NCBI GenBank assembly: GCA_020064725.1
Contig: JAGTWJ010000014.1
Span: 1-64,000 of the forward strand
Direction of reading: 5' to 3'
DNA length: 64,000 nucleotides
From: Drechslerella dactyloides
Taxonomy: Eukaryota > Ascomycota > Orbiliomycetes > Orbiliales > Orbiliaceae
Below the pieces are notes generated by a model. The model saw only the letters and a list, made by a program, of their open reading frames with translations, was not told where the DNA came from and searched no databases. Shown in pieces: positions 13,333 to 25,000 of this stretch (positions within the stretch are counted from its first letter, which is position 1; every line of letters starts with the position of its first letter). A program made the translations under genes and the position numbers.

Positions 13333-15340
13333 ACGTCAATGATAAGTGGCCGGTATAGACAAGTGAGTGACACAGCTTCCCACTCTATCTTAATAAAAAG
13401 TCTAGTTATGTTACTACTACCAAATAATTTTCTATTTTAAAAATAAGAAACTATTTATTTAGATTTTAAAAATACCTATTAATAGATTTGAATATTATAT
13501 CTGGTTTTATTATAGTTATTATAATAGTATATATATATAATATTATTTTTTAACTGAAAGATATACTAATATTTTGGAAGGGTTAACTGCTTAATCATTT
13601 TATTTACAATATTGTTATTTAAGATTTTATCAGCTTAGTATATAATTAGTATATTTTTATATTGTATATACTGTTTTTTTAGCTGCTAATACTTACTTAG
13701 CAATTTATTTATAAAGTAAAATATTATGTTTTCTATATATATAAATATTATTTAATATATTATTATCTATACTCTTTTAAATAACTAGTCTATAACTACT
13801 AGTAATGATATAGAAGAATTATTCTAGTATTAAATAATCTGATTTTTAATTAGATTTATTTATAAACTAGCCTTTAATAGATTTAATAGTGTCTTTATAG
13901 TCCAGACAGCTACTATATTTATAATATCTAAATATAAATTTACTAGAGTAGCTATTAATAATTATATATTTAACTTTAATAAAACTCTATTAAAATTATA
14001 AAATATAATATTAGTTTTAGTAAAGCTGCTGTATATATTTTTAGATATTATTATAGTAGTAAATACTTTATGAAATCTAGAAAGGAACTCTAGTTTAGAG
14101 ATATAGCTGATATATATATATATTAAAGTCTTCACTTTATAGTTATATATTTGTTTTAATGGCCTAAAGTAACCAATATTTAATAACTGAAAAATATATA
14201 AAAAGTATAGTGGTATATAGATAATAATAATCTTTTGTTTTTAATAATATAGTTTGAAAATTATTGAGTAATAATTTTTATAGTTGTTTAAAATTAATAG
14301 CTAGTAGTCTGAAAAGTAGCGCCACATTATAAATTTATCAAAATACTTTAATTATTTGTAATAATATAGTTTGAAAATTGTTGAGTAATAATTTTTATAG
14401 TTGTTTAAAATTAATAGCTAGTAGTCTGAAAAGTAGCGCCACATTATAAATTTATCAAAATACTTTAATTATTTGAGAGCCAACTTATTTATTATCCAGC
14501 TATTATTAAAAAATATGATTACCCAGTCTTTTAATAGACTAATTCCTATATACTAACTTGCTAGATAATACTTTCTAGTAAAGATAATAAATAGTGGTAT
14601 TGTATACCCTTCTACACCTATCTTCTAAATAATTATTGTTTATTTATGGTTCCCAGGCTACACAAACTTTGTTTTATTGCATGTTTTAGTATCTGTTACC
14701 ACAATAGTTATAGATATCATACCCATTACAAAACCAATTTTGTCAAAATTATAGATGTTGTTATCTATGATACTATATTTAGCCTTTACCACCTCTATCA
14801 ACTAAAACTATTTATTTATAAATACCAGATTTTTGTATTTTGCTTGCTGGTAATTATACTTTTTAAAAAAACATATTTATAGCTTTGGGTGATGTCTAAT
14901 AAAATTGTTGGCCTATTTTTTATTAACATATTGAGTGTTATTATTACCATATGTTGATAGTAGCTAATTAACTATATTCTCTATATTAAATAATTTAAGA
15001 TGAAAAAACCATATAAATAACTTAAGTATATATTAAATAATAATATTTTTTTCTAATTATATAAAATTCCATAACTTTAGGGTATTTTTACTATATAAAA
15101 AACAGTTACTATAATAATATATTAAGATTCTATATAAGATATTGTATAACTTAGCAGCTACCCAAATATTTAAAATTTTTTTTTTTTTTAATGTCTTAAT
15201 AACTAAAGTAATACAAAATTTAGCTATAGTAGTAGCCATTGTTGTGGTTGTGATAGTATATAATATCAAAGATAACTTATCAGGAATGTTTTAAAAGATG
15301 TGTTGGTTGCTTGTCTATACCAGCCGCTTATCATTGACGT
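13333..15340 (-). mobile_element. Fot1-like transposon T3 with internal duplication
   Basis: 2008 bp, TA at 13331-13332 and 15341-15342. Removing the 117-bp internal duplication leaves 1891 bp, the family size. Ends belong to a subfamily starting ACGTCAATGATAAGTGGCCG; the same end recurs at 63883. Transposase relics run on the minus strand. Confidence 0.88.
14242..14475. repeat. 117-bp tandem duplication inside T3
   Basis: Units 14242-14358 and 14359-14475 appear to differ at one base (attattgag versus attgttgag, a G/A change). 117 bp is 39 codons. The unit covers the transposase region around the second catalytic Asp (LLxLDGYKS block) in minus orientation. Confidence 0.92.
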
Positions 15341-17025
15341 TAATTCTTTTTAAAAGGTTTATATAATTATCAAAGTAATTATAATATTTTTAAAATATTT
15401 TAAATATTTTAAATAATTTTAATTTTTTCTAAATTATATAAATTCTATAATATATAAAAACAAAATTTTATAATTTATTAAATTAATTTTTAATATTAAA
15501 ATAAGATAGAATTTAATTATTAAAATATTTATATATTTTGTTTAATTATATAATATTATCTAAATTTAAATATATATTAATAAGAATTTATAATACTAAG
15601 AAATTTTTTTTATAAATATAAAATAAATTTAAATATAAAAAGTAATTAGAATATTATAATTTTTTTATTAATTTATTCTATATATATTAATAATTTAGTA
15701 ATTAAGAATCTATATTATTTAAGCTTTTTATAATAAGTTTTTTAATTATATTAAAAATTATATAATATTTTACTAAAAATCTTATATAGATAAAAAAAAA
15801 ATTTTTTATAATATTTTTAAAATTGATTTAAATAAGTTTAAAAACTACTATTTAAAAATAAAAAAAGATAATAAAATTTTATATAATATTAATTTTATTT
15901 TAATATTTTATATTAAACTTAATATATATATATTATATCTAAATAAAATATTTAATTTTATAAAAAATATTATAAAAAGTTTATATACTATTATATATTT
16001 TATTATCTATAATATAAATATTTAGATTTAAAAAAAAGATTAATTACTTTTTAAAATTTAATAATATAATAACTTTTATTTAAATTTCTTAATAATAAAT
16101 TCTTTAATTTATAATTTTATAAATTTAATAATCTTAGTTTAGAGTTTTAAATATTTTATAAAATAAAGTAATAATTAAATAAAGCTAAAAAATAACTTTA
16201 ATTAAAAATAAAAATAATAAATTTTTATATTTATAATATTTTAAATATTATTAATATTATTATTAAATTAGTTTATAGAATAGCTTTAAAAATAATAAAA
16301 GATTTTTTTATAATTTTAATTATATTTATTAATATTAAATATATTTTTAATAATATTTATAATATTATTATATATTATTAATATAGTTTTATTTTATTTA
16401 TAATATACTATAAATATATTTATATATAAAGTAATATTTAATTAAAATCTTAGTATTATTTAATTAATATTAAAAAATTATTATAATTTATAAGTATTTT
16501 TATTATATAAAATATAAATAAAAGAAATTTATTAAAAAATATAAAGTTAAGAAAATAAAATAATTATATTAAAAATATAATTATTTCTATAATAGAATAG
16601 AATATATTAAATAAAAAAGATTTTATATAATTATTGATATTATAAAAAAATTAAGTTTATAAATATTTTAGAATTATGATTATAATAATTTTAATATATT
16701 TTTTTTTTAAAAATATTATTTTTTAAATTTAAATAATTAAAGTTTAAATTGAAGATTTCTAAAATTTTTTTATATATTTAATAATTTTAAATTAATCTTG
16801 AATTAAATAAATTTTATTTTTTATTTTTTAAAATATATATTATTATTAATAGTTGGTTAGTATATTATTATTTTATATATAATTTAAATATTAAAAACAA
16901 ATAACCTAGTTTAAAAATTAATTTATTCTTTAAATAGATTCTGGTTTAAATTTTTAAACAGTTTAGTTTCTTAGTAGAAATAACCAATTCAGGTTCCAAT
17001 TCAGATTAATAACACAAAAAACAGT

Positions 17026-17052
17026 CCAGGTTGAACCTGGAACCGGTCCAGG
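17026..17052. repeat. GC-rich palindromic motif, copy 1
   Basis: CCAGGTTGAACCTGGAACCG followed by GTCCAGG, in otherwise A+T-rich DNA (GC-retaining stretch about 16970-17055). CCAGGTT and AACCTGG are inverted. Related motifs occur at 18412-18431 and 34514-34537. It resembles the sub-terminal sequence of hAT-type elements, but no complete element could be delimited. Confidence 0.45.
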
Positions 17053-17848
17053 CCCTATTAATTATTATAATTTAAATGTAATTATTATTAAAACTAAATA
17101 TTTAGTATTTAATACTAAGATTTTATTTAATAAATTATAAAAAATTATAATATTTATTAAAATAAATCTAAAAAATATATATTACTTAATTTATATAGAA
17201 AAAAATAATAAATAAAAAATAACTTTTAAAATAATTTATAAATTATATAAATATTTAGTTATATTATTTAATTTAATAAATATATTAATAATTTTCTAGA
17301 TAATTTTAAATAATATTTTATAAAAAATTATAGCAAAATTTATAATATTATATTTAAATAATATATTAATATATTCTAAAAATATTTTGATATATATTAA
17401 ATATATTTAAAAAATATTATAATAATTTAAAAAAATATTATTTTTTATAAATATTAAAAATATAAATTCTATAAAAAAAAATTGAATTCTTAGATTTTAT
17501 TATTTTATTTTAAAATTTTTCAATAAATAATAATAAAATATTAGTAATAATAAATTAAATTATATTAAAAAAATTAAATATTTATAATAATTTCATAGAT
17601 TTATAAATTTTTGTTAATAGTTTATTTTATAATATATTATAAAATTAATAATGTTATTAGATTTATTTAAAAATTTTTTTTTTTAAATATAAATTTATAA
17701 ATATATTAATATATCTAAAAAATTAAAAAACAAATTTATTTAATAAATTTTAGAAATATTAAAGTATTTTTTTAAAAAACTACTAATAATTATTAAAATA
17801 AATATCTTAGAATTTAAAAAACAATATTTTTTATAATTTTTTTTTTAA

Positions 17849-17851
<3 letters not shown>

Positions 17852-17888
<37 letters not shown>
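17852..17888. repeat. (AAT)n microsatellite
   Basis: About twelve uninterrupted AAT units within the R4 remnant. Confidence 0.9.
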
Positions 17889-17890
<2 letters not shown>

Positions 17891-18361
17891 GATTTTATTA
17901 TTAAAAAATATATTATAAAAAAACTTTTATATTAATAGTTTTAAATCTTATTATTTTTATAAAAATTTAATTATAAAATTTTTAAAAATTAAAAAATAGT
18001 AAGATTATATATTTATAATAGTTTTAAAAATTTAATTAATATATATATATATATATATTAATTATTATTTTAATTAAAATATTTTGAAAAATAATTTTTT
18101 TTAAAATAATAAATATATTTATAAAAATCTTAAAATTTTAATTAATATATATATATATATATTAATAAGCTATTTATTCCTATCAATATTATTTTAATAA
18201 TTTAATATTATAATAAAACTACTATAATATTAAATTATTATTACTAATCTACCAATATATACCATCCTTCCGAGTCTATAATATAACATAGTATACTATT
18301 ATAATATTAATATATTATTACTATGCCAACTGATATAGTGCCAAACTTGATATGATATGAT

Positions 18362-18386
18362 ATGGTATGGTGGGCTACCATACCAT
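18362..18386. repeat. Perfect 10-bp hairpin at the left island edge
   Basis: ATGGTATGGT (18362-18371), a 5-base loop, then ACCATACCAT (18377-18386). It stands at the switch from A+T-rich to normal composition, just before the GC-rich motif at 18412. Confidence 0.8.
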
Positions 18387-18411
18387 TACCAACACTATTT
18401 CTGGTACTGGG

Positions 18412-18431
18412 CGGGTTTTACCCGGACCGGT
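18412..18431. repeat. GC-rich palindromic motif, copy 2 (left island edge)
   Basis: CGGGTTTTACCCGGACCGGT, with CGGGT and ACCCG inverted. It is similar to 17026-17052 and 34514-34537. Confidence 0.5.
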
Positions 18432-18439
18432 TTTAAAGC

Positions 18440-20157
18440 CTATTCTTAACAAATTGCTACAAGTGGTTACACCCCTTGACATTAAATATACCTATAAATA
18501 CCTTGAGCAGGCCTTTAACTATTTTTTTTAATAATATATCTCTATCTATATATCATTCTAAGTATCCCACAGATGGAGCACCGGATGAACAAAGAACGCA
18601 AACGTCAAACGATCCAACTTGAGCATAAGTATGTACATAGGCAGTCTAGGATCCTTAGGTAGCTTTCTCCGCGAAACTAAGCAATTGAAAGTACACATGT
18701 AAAATGCTTACTCTACCGTCATTAGATATTTCAATCTCAAGCGTTAGTCGCTACGCAATAACAAGATGGAAAACTTTCGGTTCTAGTTTCGGTATTTAGG
18801 AATATAGATACTTTTCTAATATTAGCTTATACCGGAATATTCAGTCAGAGCATGGGTAACTGAAGCTAAGGTTTGTGGCAAACCTGGTACTTAGAGGTTA
18901 AATAGCGATTTCATAAACCGAAGGACGGAAAGTCTCATAACGGATATCCTTTGATCAACTGGAATGAGTTTCCAATGGAGAGTTAGGACTTCCCCATTCC
19001 CCGATGTTTACATAATGCAAAGATAGAGCCGTAAGCTTTGCTACTTTCTGTCGATATCAACGTTTCTCAGGCTGAAAATTGAATATTCAGCGGGGCTTGA
19101 GGAATCAGGTGCGGATCACAAATTGACGACCGAAGCGGACCCTGAAAATACATGGTCGCCGGCTTGAAAAATCAGACTACTAGTATTTATTTTTTGCGGC
19201 CTCCATTGAGCAGCGGGGTGTTAGATTCCGATGAGTGTTTCAAGGTTCCTCGACGCGAAGTAACGGGGAAGGCAGATGCTGCATTGGTTGAATTGCCCTT
19301 CAGGGCTAGAACAGCCTGGGCATTCAAGAAAAAAGCCATGTTGTAGCGAGATACCGCTTCTTCGGGAGACTGCATCCGGTCGGTTCTAGATCGCCGACAT
19401 GCTGTTATTATATAGAGAAAAGGAAACAAAATGTGCTGGGGATGATTGATGATGCAACGTTGAACAGAATATCTGCTCTTAAATGACCAACCCCATTTTT
19501 GTAATGATTATTACGAAGGGTAACCCATATTTGCTGAAAAGAGCAAGTTTGCGCGACCAACCATGACTCAGCGCCTTCGTCTGAAAGTTTGATAGTTTGA
19601 CAAGCAGTGCTTATCTGTCGAAAAAACAGTTCACCGGCCGCACGGAGGTCCGAGACTAGACCTATTTGGTTGAGACAATTCGCACCAGTTCGAGCGAACA
19701 CTCTTTGATTTTCCGAAGTTATACCCTTCGGCGCCGAGGCTGGTTTAGTCTCGGCGGACCTTCCTTGCAGCAGGTCTGGCTTATTGCAAGACTAGAGAAA
19801 TGCAAAAGAAGTCCTCTCGAAAGAGCAAACAACACAATTTGTTTGGTCAGTGCACCCTACACCACCGCACCTACCGCCAACCTTACCCTGCGCCCTTGTC
19901 CACCTGGTCTCGAGGCTAACTTCAAAAGGGTGCAGCTTCTTGTTTCTAAAGGCTTTGAAGGGTCTAAACTATTATATGGAGTCATCTACATACTCTATGC
20001 CCTCAATAGAAAGTTTCGCCGCTCGCAAGAAACCATACCGCGTCACGGCAAAGCGAATGGCTCTCGACCTTTTCTTGGACATCATCTGAGGAAGATGCCA
20101 TAAACTAGATCTATTAGACTTGGGATGTTCCTAATACAAATTCTTTTTGCGATATAA
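18440..20157. other. Island flank without a supportable gene
   Basis: Normal base composition but no frame that I recognise. The open frames at 19152-19346 (+), 19187-19429 (-), 19408-19701 (-) and 19666-20103 (+, 145 codons) overlap one another and show no domain. The downstream end of 19850-20089 (+) reads plausibly as protein (IESFAARKKPYRVTAKRMAL) but has no family match I know. No tRNA was seen. It may include decayed genes or the 3' region of the crotonase gene. Confidence 0.4.
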
Positions 20158-21129
20158 CTACTTGTGAACCCATTCAACATGCTTGAGTTTTTTCGAGAAA
20201 GCATCCATGCCAATCTTTTGATCATGTGAGCCAAAGAGAGCATGGAACATATTTCTCTCAAATTTCAGTCCTTCTGTTAGGCCCACCTCATAGCTCTGAT
20301 TAACTAGTTCTTTGTTTGCCCTAACTGCCAAACGTGAATGGCTGGCAATGAGTTTTGCGGTCGCGAGAGCTCCTTCCGTTAATTCTTCAAAGGTTGAGAA
20401 AGTCTTGGATGCTAACCCCCATCTCTCAGCATCTTCACCTGAAAAGGTGCTACCCGTAAGTATAATATCCATAGCTCTCGCTTTGCCAATAGCTTTCGCA
20501 AGTCTCTGAGTTCCTCCCGCTCCAGGTGTTACTCCGAGCCTGATTTCAGGCTGTCCAAACGTTGCCCCCGTAGTACAATAGAGAATATCAGCCATCATTG
20601 CGAACTCACAGCCACCTCCCAAAGCATAGCCGCTGACTGCTGCGATTATTGGTTTCTTGATGCTTGTAATGGTTCTGAACCATCTGACGGTAATGCCGGC
20701 AAAATAAATATCGGGGAACGACATGGCTTTCATAGCCTCGATATCGGCCCCAGCTATATACAATATCTCAGTCAAATTTGAACAATACCAAGTTTTTGAT
20801 AGAAAAAATAAGAGCGTCAGTACCTGCAAATGCTTTTTCACTGCCAGCAAGGATGATCACAGCTGTTGCTGGGTCATCATCAAAGTACTCAAGAGCATGG
20901 TTGAGGTCGTCACACAATGCCGGGGAGAGAGCGTTCAAAACTTTCGGTCTGTTGAGGGTAACTGTAATTAAGATACATGCGCCGGTCAAAAACATGGAAA
21001 TAAAGGAGGAGCTGGGACTTGAGGCAAGGGGTTAAATATACCTTGGCAAACGCCATCAGCTGGACGGCTAATAATGATATTTTCATACGTATTTGGCAAA
21101 TGCGAGACTCGGCCTTGATGGGTTTCCAT
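20158..21129 (-). CDS. Enoyl-CoA hydratase/isomerase (crotonase family)
   Basis: Three exons: 21042-21129, 20824-20961 and 20158-20753. Introns 20962-21041 (80 bp) and 20754-20823 (70 bp) have GT...AG ends and both are phase 1. The product is 273 residues, normal for the family. Near the start is TYENIIISRP, then VTLNRPKVLNAL (about 30-41). The second splice restores AFAAGADI (about 73-80), the oxyanion-hole loop that binds the CoA thioester. GGGCE (Glu125) and GQPEI (Glu145) supply the two acid/base glutamates, 20 residues apart as in mitochondrial enoyl-CoA hydratase. Family members hydrate 2-enoyl-CoA or isomerise double bonds. An in-frame Met at 21234 would add 35 very basic residues that could be a mitochondrial presequence; its start context is weaker. 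There is no SKL-like peroxisomal ending. It is divergent from the polyketide synthase, so a role in the same pathway is likely but inferred. Confidence 0.9.
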
Positions 21130-21780
21130 TTCTGATACTAAAGCTTGGGCAGGAGGGTTGTAATGCAAGATTATATGCTGGGATCGCTTTCGATTAGTCT
21201 TCAGTCTCTTAACTTTGGAAGAAATTTGTATCATTTAAAAGAGTTCTGAAGACTAGGTTCGGTTGATTAGTTTAATAGGAATTGAGTAAGATGAAATTTC
21301 AGCGACAAATAGTTCGGGATTATTTCGGCTTCCAGCTAGTTAGTGGAGAACCAGTTTTTTTGCTTTTGATCCAACATCGTCGATTTGAGTGCTCTACGCT
21401 CAAGTATTTGGTTTAATTTGTTGGTTTAATGTTGTCTATCTTATGTTCGGATATACAATTATCCAAGAATTCTCGGAAATATTACGTGGATTCTAACAAG
21501 GGAAAAAGTAGCTTTCGGTCTCCCAGCTCGTTCTAAGCTTAAACCGAGAAACCACTACCTAACACTCGGAGCTTGGGAAATGTTCCGACCCTCTGTTATA
21601 CAAAAGATGTTCGGTCCTATGGAGCTGGGTCTTTGTTGTTAGTTCCCCTACTATCACCGATTATATTCCGAAAAATCAAAATAATTATAGTAGTTTATCA
21701 TTGGTTCGTCAAGGTCGTTCATTTATTCGCAGTCGGCTGGTTATCGGCTTCGGGAAGGGAAGGGACAGAGTGAGACATAC

Positions 21781-21813
21781 AACACAGCCCTTAAGGTATT
21801 CAAGGGCTGTGTT
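21781..21813. promoter_or_regulatory. Perfect 12-bp inverted repeat in the divergent promoter
   Basis: AACACAGCCCTT (21781-21792), 9-base spacer, AAGGGCTGTGTT (21802-21813). It could be a dimeric regulator site or an RNA hairpin. Function unknown. Confidence 0.75.
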
Positions 21814-21920
21814 AGGTTTTTCACCTTAACGTACTGAAAAAGCTAAACCCCTATTCCGAGACTATTCATCAAGAAATATCTAGTACTAAGTAATCGTTCC
21901 GTAGAGCTAGGTGGCAATTG

Positions 21921-21934
21921 CGGAAAGCGCTCCG
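21921..21934. promoter_or_regulatory. CGG-N8-CCG candidate Zn2Cys6 site
   Basis: CGGAAAGCGCTCCG, an inverted CGG pair 160 bases before the PKS start. The inner AGCGCT is itself palindromic. This architecture suits a dimeric zinc-cluster activator, but no such regulator gene lies in the window. Confidence 0.45.
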
Positions 21935-21987
21935 TAAAAAAAACTCAGCGTAATAGAGTGATCATTTTCGGTATCGTACCTACCATC

Positions 21988-21995
21988 TATAAATA
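21988..21995 (+). promoter_or_regulatory. TATA-like box for the PKS gene
   Basis: TATAAATA, 106 bases upstream of the ATG at 22094, a usual core-promoter distance in fungi. Confidence 0.5.
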
Positions 21996-22093
21996 TGAGG
22001 GTGGTGATACGTACATACCCATGGCCATCGTAAGAATTGATTCATCACGAGAGCCGGTTTTTTTGAGAAACATACGGCAGCTTATAATGTAAA

Positions 22094-25000
22094 ATGGCTC
22101 CCCAATGTACTCCACGTCCAGGCTATGACTCTGAAGCATATATCGACAACCCTGATATGCGTCAAGGGCTAGTACCTGAAAACGAAGGCCAAAATAAGGA
22201 CCCAATCGCTATTGTCGGACTAGGTATGTTCTCCCAGAACTCCTCTGGCTACTAAAAAAGTTCTGAATAGAAGTTTTAACGACTTTGTAGCCTGTAAGCT
22301 GCCAGGAGAAGCCTCTTCAAGCAGCAAATTCTGGGATCTTCTCGTCAATGGACGCTCCGGCCAATGCGACTTCCCATCCTCCCGATTTAACATTAACGGA
22401 TTCTACAATGAAAACCCCTCAGCAGGTAGCATAAACATGAAAGGGGGATACTTTCTTCAGGAGGAGCTTCGCAATTTCGAAAACGATTTCTTTCAGATAA
22501 ACAATGCTGAGGCAATTTGCATGGATCCTCAACAGCGAAAGCTTTTGGAAGTTGTCTTTGAATGCTTCGAAAGTGCTGGAATAACCCTTGAGGGGATATC
22601 CGGAACAAATACAGGTTGCTATGTTGGTAGTTTCACTGTAGACTACCTCGCCATGCAACTCCGCGATGTAGACAATATGGGGCGACACAGCATGCTTGGG
22701 ATGGGGAGTACACTACTAAGCAATCGCATTAGCCATGTGTTCAACCTACAAGGCCCAAGCATGACTGTAGATACCGCTTGTTCAGCAAGCATGTATTGCC
22801 TACATAATGCATGCCTTGCTCTTAATGCAGGTGATTGCGACGGTGCTATCGTCGCAGCTGCGAACCTGGTCCAGAGTATAGAGCAACAAGTTGGAATGAT
22901 GAAGGCCGGGGTTCTATCAAAAACATCGATGTGTCATACATTCGATACTGCCGCGGACGGGTATGGAAGGGCTGACGGTGTCGGTGTCCTATATTTAAAG
23001 AGGCTTTCAGATGCTATTCAGGCTGGCGACCCTATCAGAGCGGTTATTAGAGGCACTTCGGTAAACTCGAACGGTAGAACACAGGGTATTAGTCTACCAA
23101 GCGCTGACCAACAAGAGAAAGTCATTCGGAAAGCGTACGCGAAAGCAGGATTAAATTTCGATAAAACAACATATTTGGAGTGCCATGGAACAGGAACGGT
23201 TGTCGGTGATCCGATCGAAATTGAAGCCATATCCCGGGTCTTCAAAGCCAACTCGCAGCCATTGCGGATCGGTAGCGTTAAGACCAATATTGGCCACAGC
23301 GAAGCTGCCAGTACTCTATCCGGGTTGATCAAGGTAACAATGGCGCTTGAGAATAATTTCATTCCTGCGACTGTCGGGATCAAGACCATCAAGTAAGTTT
23401 TTGAAGGAATATAGCTACTCTTGAGGTTATCTCGTAATGCTAATAAGTGAGATAACAGTCCGAAGCTTAAATGCGCGGAAAGAGGCGTCAAGATTGTCAC
23501 AAAGGGCGAACCTTGGTTTCAATCGAACAACCTGGAGGCTGGTCCCGTTCTATTACGAGCAGGTGTAAACTCGCTCGGATACGGTGGAGCTAATGGACAC
23601 GCAATCCTCGAAAATGCAGCTTCGCACTTGCCGCCGAATTATAATTCTGCCGCCAAAGAGATTAAAAGCGACCGATCGAAGTTCCTAGTGCCTATTTCTG
23701 CATCAACAAGCGAGGCACTCGATCGCCGGATTAACAACTTGAGTCTGTATATGAGAGACATGAAAACGCTCTCTATACGAGACCTGGTGTACACACTTGC
23801 CTGTCGACGCAGTCATCTTGGAAAACGCGGATATCTTCTATTGTCCAAAAACTTCTCTCCTGAGGAGATAAGCCTAGACAATATCCGGACAGCTGCAAGT
23901 GCTATCTCTGAGATTCCTTCACAATTTGCATTTATATTTACCGGGCAAGGTGCGCAATGGCCGCAGATGGGCATGGAGCTGCTGGATGAGTTCCCAGTTT
24001 TCCAAGACGCGTTTGTGGAAATGGATCTTGTACTCCAGAGCTTGCCGGAACCACCTACCTGGACTTTGAAAGAAATTCTGACGGAGCCGAAAGAAACAAG
24101 TCACGTTGTAGACCCGGCCTACTCGCAGGTTATCTGTACCGCTGTTCAGGTTGCCCTTGTGTTGTTGCTGCAATCTTGGAATATAAGACCAGCTGCGGTA
24201 GTCGGCCATTCTTCCGGTGAAGTCGGGGCGGCCTTTTCAGCTGGGTTTATTTCTCTAGCCGAAGCGATCACAACTGCGTACTACAGGGGATACGTGATTG
24301 GCAAGGGCGAGAATGTCCTCGACGGGGCTATGATAGCCGCTGGCATATCCCAAGTAGATGCCAAAAAGCTGATCAGCGACCTGAATCTGGTAGGGAAAAT
24401 TTGCGTGGGCTGCATCAACTCTCCCCTGAGTGTGACCATGAGCGGTGACAGACCCGCAATTATAATTATGACGAAATACCTCGAAAAGCAGAACCTCTTT
24501 GTAAGAAAGCTTCTTACACAAGGACGAGCATATCATTCCCATCATATGTCAGCTCTGGGGGAAGATTACGAAACGCTATTAGGAAAAGCTAAAACGTTAG
24601 AGACGCCAGTATGGACAAAAGTCAAGCATGCTACTACCTGGATCTCTTCTGTTACAGGTGACGTCTTTCATAAGTCATCATACAACCATTCTTACTGGAG
24701 AAAAAATCTGGAGATGCCAGTCGAATTCCTTAAGGCTGTCTCATGCCTCAGCCAATTGGGATCATATCAACTGATTGAACTTGGACCACATTCAGCGCTT
24801 GAGCTTCCGATCAAACAGATCCGATCAAAGCTAGGCGTTAATGAGATCAAAATGCCCTACTCAGCAACAATTATCCGATACAAGAACTCAGTTGACAGCT
24901 TACTCGGTATGGCAGGCCAATTATATCTTTCAGGATATGTCGTTTCGTTTGATAAGATCAACGGTCTTAACTTGGCCCCAGGATTTACAACAAACTATCG

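Larger units (their letters stand above)
15343..18240 (+). pseudogene. Ty3/Gypsy polyprotein remnant R4
   Basis: On the plus strand the RT landmarks line up. A block reading as YKYLVMLFNLINILIIF, equivalent to the family's MPFGLTNAPATF, lies near 17239-17296. Tyr-Leu-Asn-Asn-Ile-Leu-Ile-Tyr-Ser-Lys is at 17351-17380, and a block like KCEFYKKKIEFL near 17455-17490. Both RT Asp codons are Asn through G-to-A. The residues around the box differ from those of R2, so this is another Gypsy family. No LTRs were found, and the left part may be cut off by T3. A GC-rich motif sits inside at 17026-17052. Confidence 0.75.
21235..22093. promoter_or_regulatory. Divergent promoter between crotonase and PKS
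   Basis: About 0.9 kb separates the two start codons. It has many CGG half sites (for example near 21260, 21312, 21326, 21448, 21517, 21612, 21733, 21747), which is typical of targets for fungal Zn2Cys6 activators. It also holds a perfect inverted repeat (21781-21813) and a TATA-like box 106 bases before the PKS start. The open frame at 21573-21773 has no coding signal. Confidence 0.7.

Noticed and set aside
18362..18386. Hairpin considered as a tRNA arm or terminator
   Set aside because: No cloverleaf, A/B boxes or adjacent transcript. Listed only as an inverted repeat.
19666..20103. 145-codon plus-strand frame downstream of the crotonase gene
   Set aside because: No recognisable domain, overlaps other equally long frames, no splice or start support. 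Described only as part of the gene-free flank.
21573..21773. 66-codon frame in the divergent promoter
   Set aside because: No domain, and it lies wholly within the promoter between two genes whose starts are well supported.
23018..23500. 160-codon minus-strand frame
   Set aside because: Antisense shadow of the KS domain, with no independent domain signal. The same holds for the other minus frames between 22393 and 27878.
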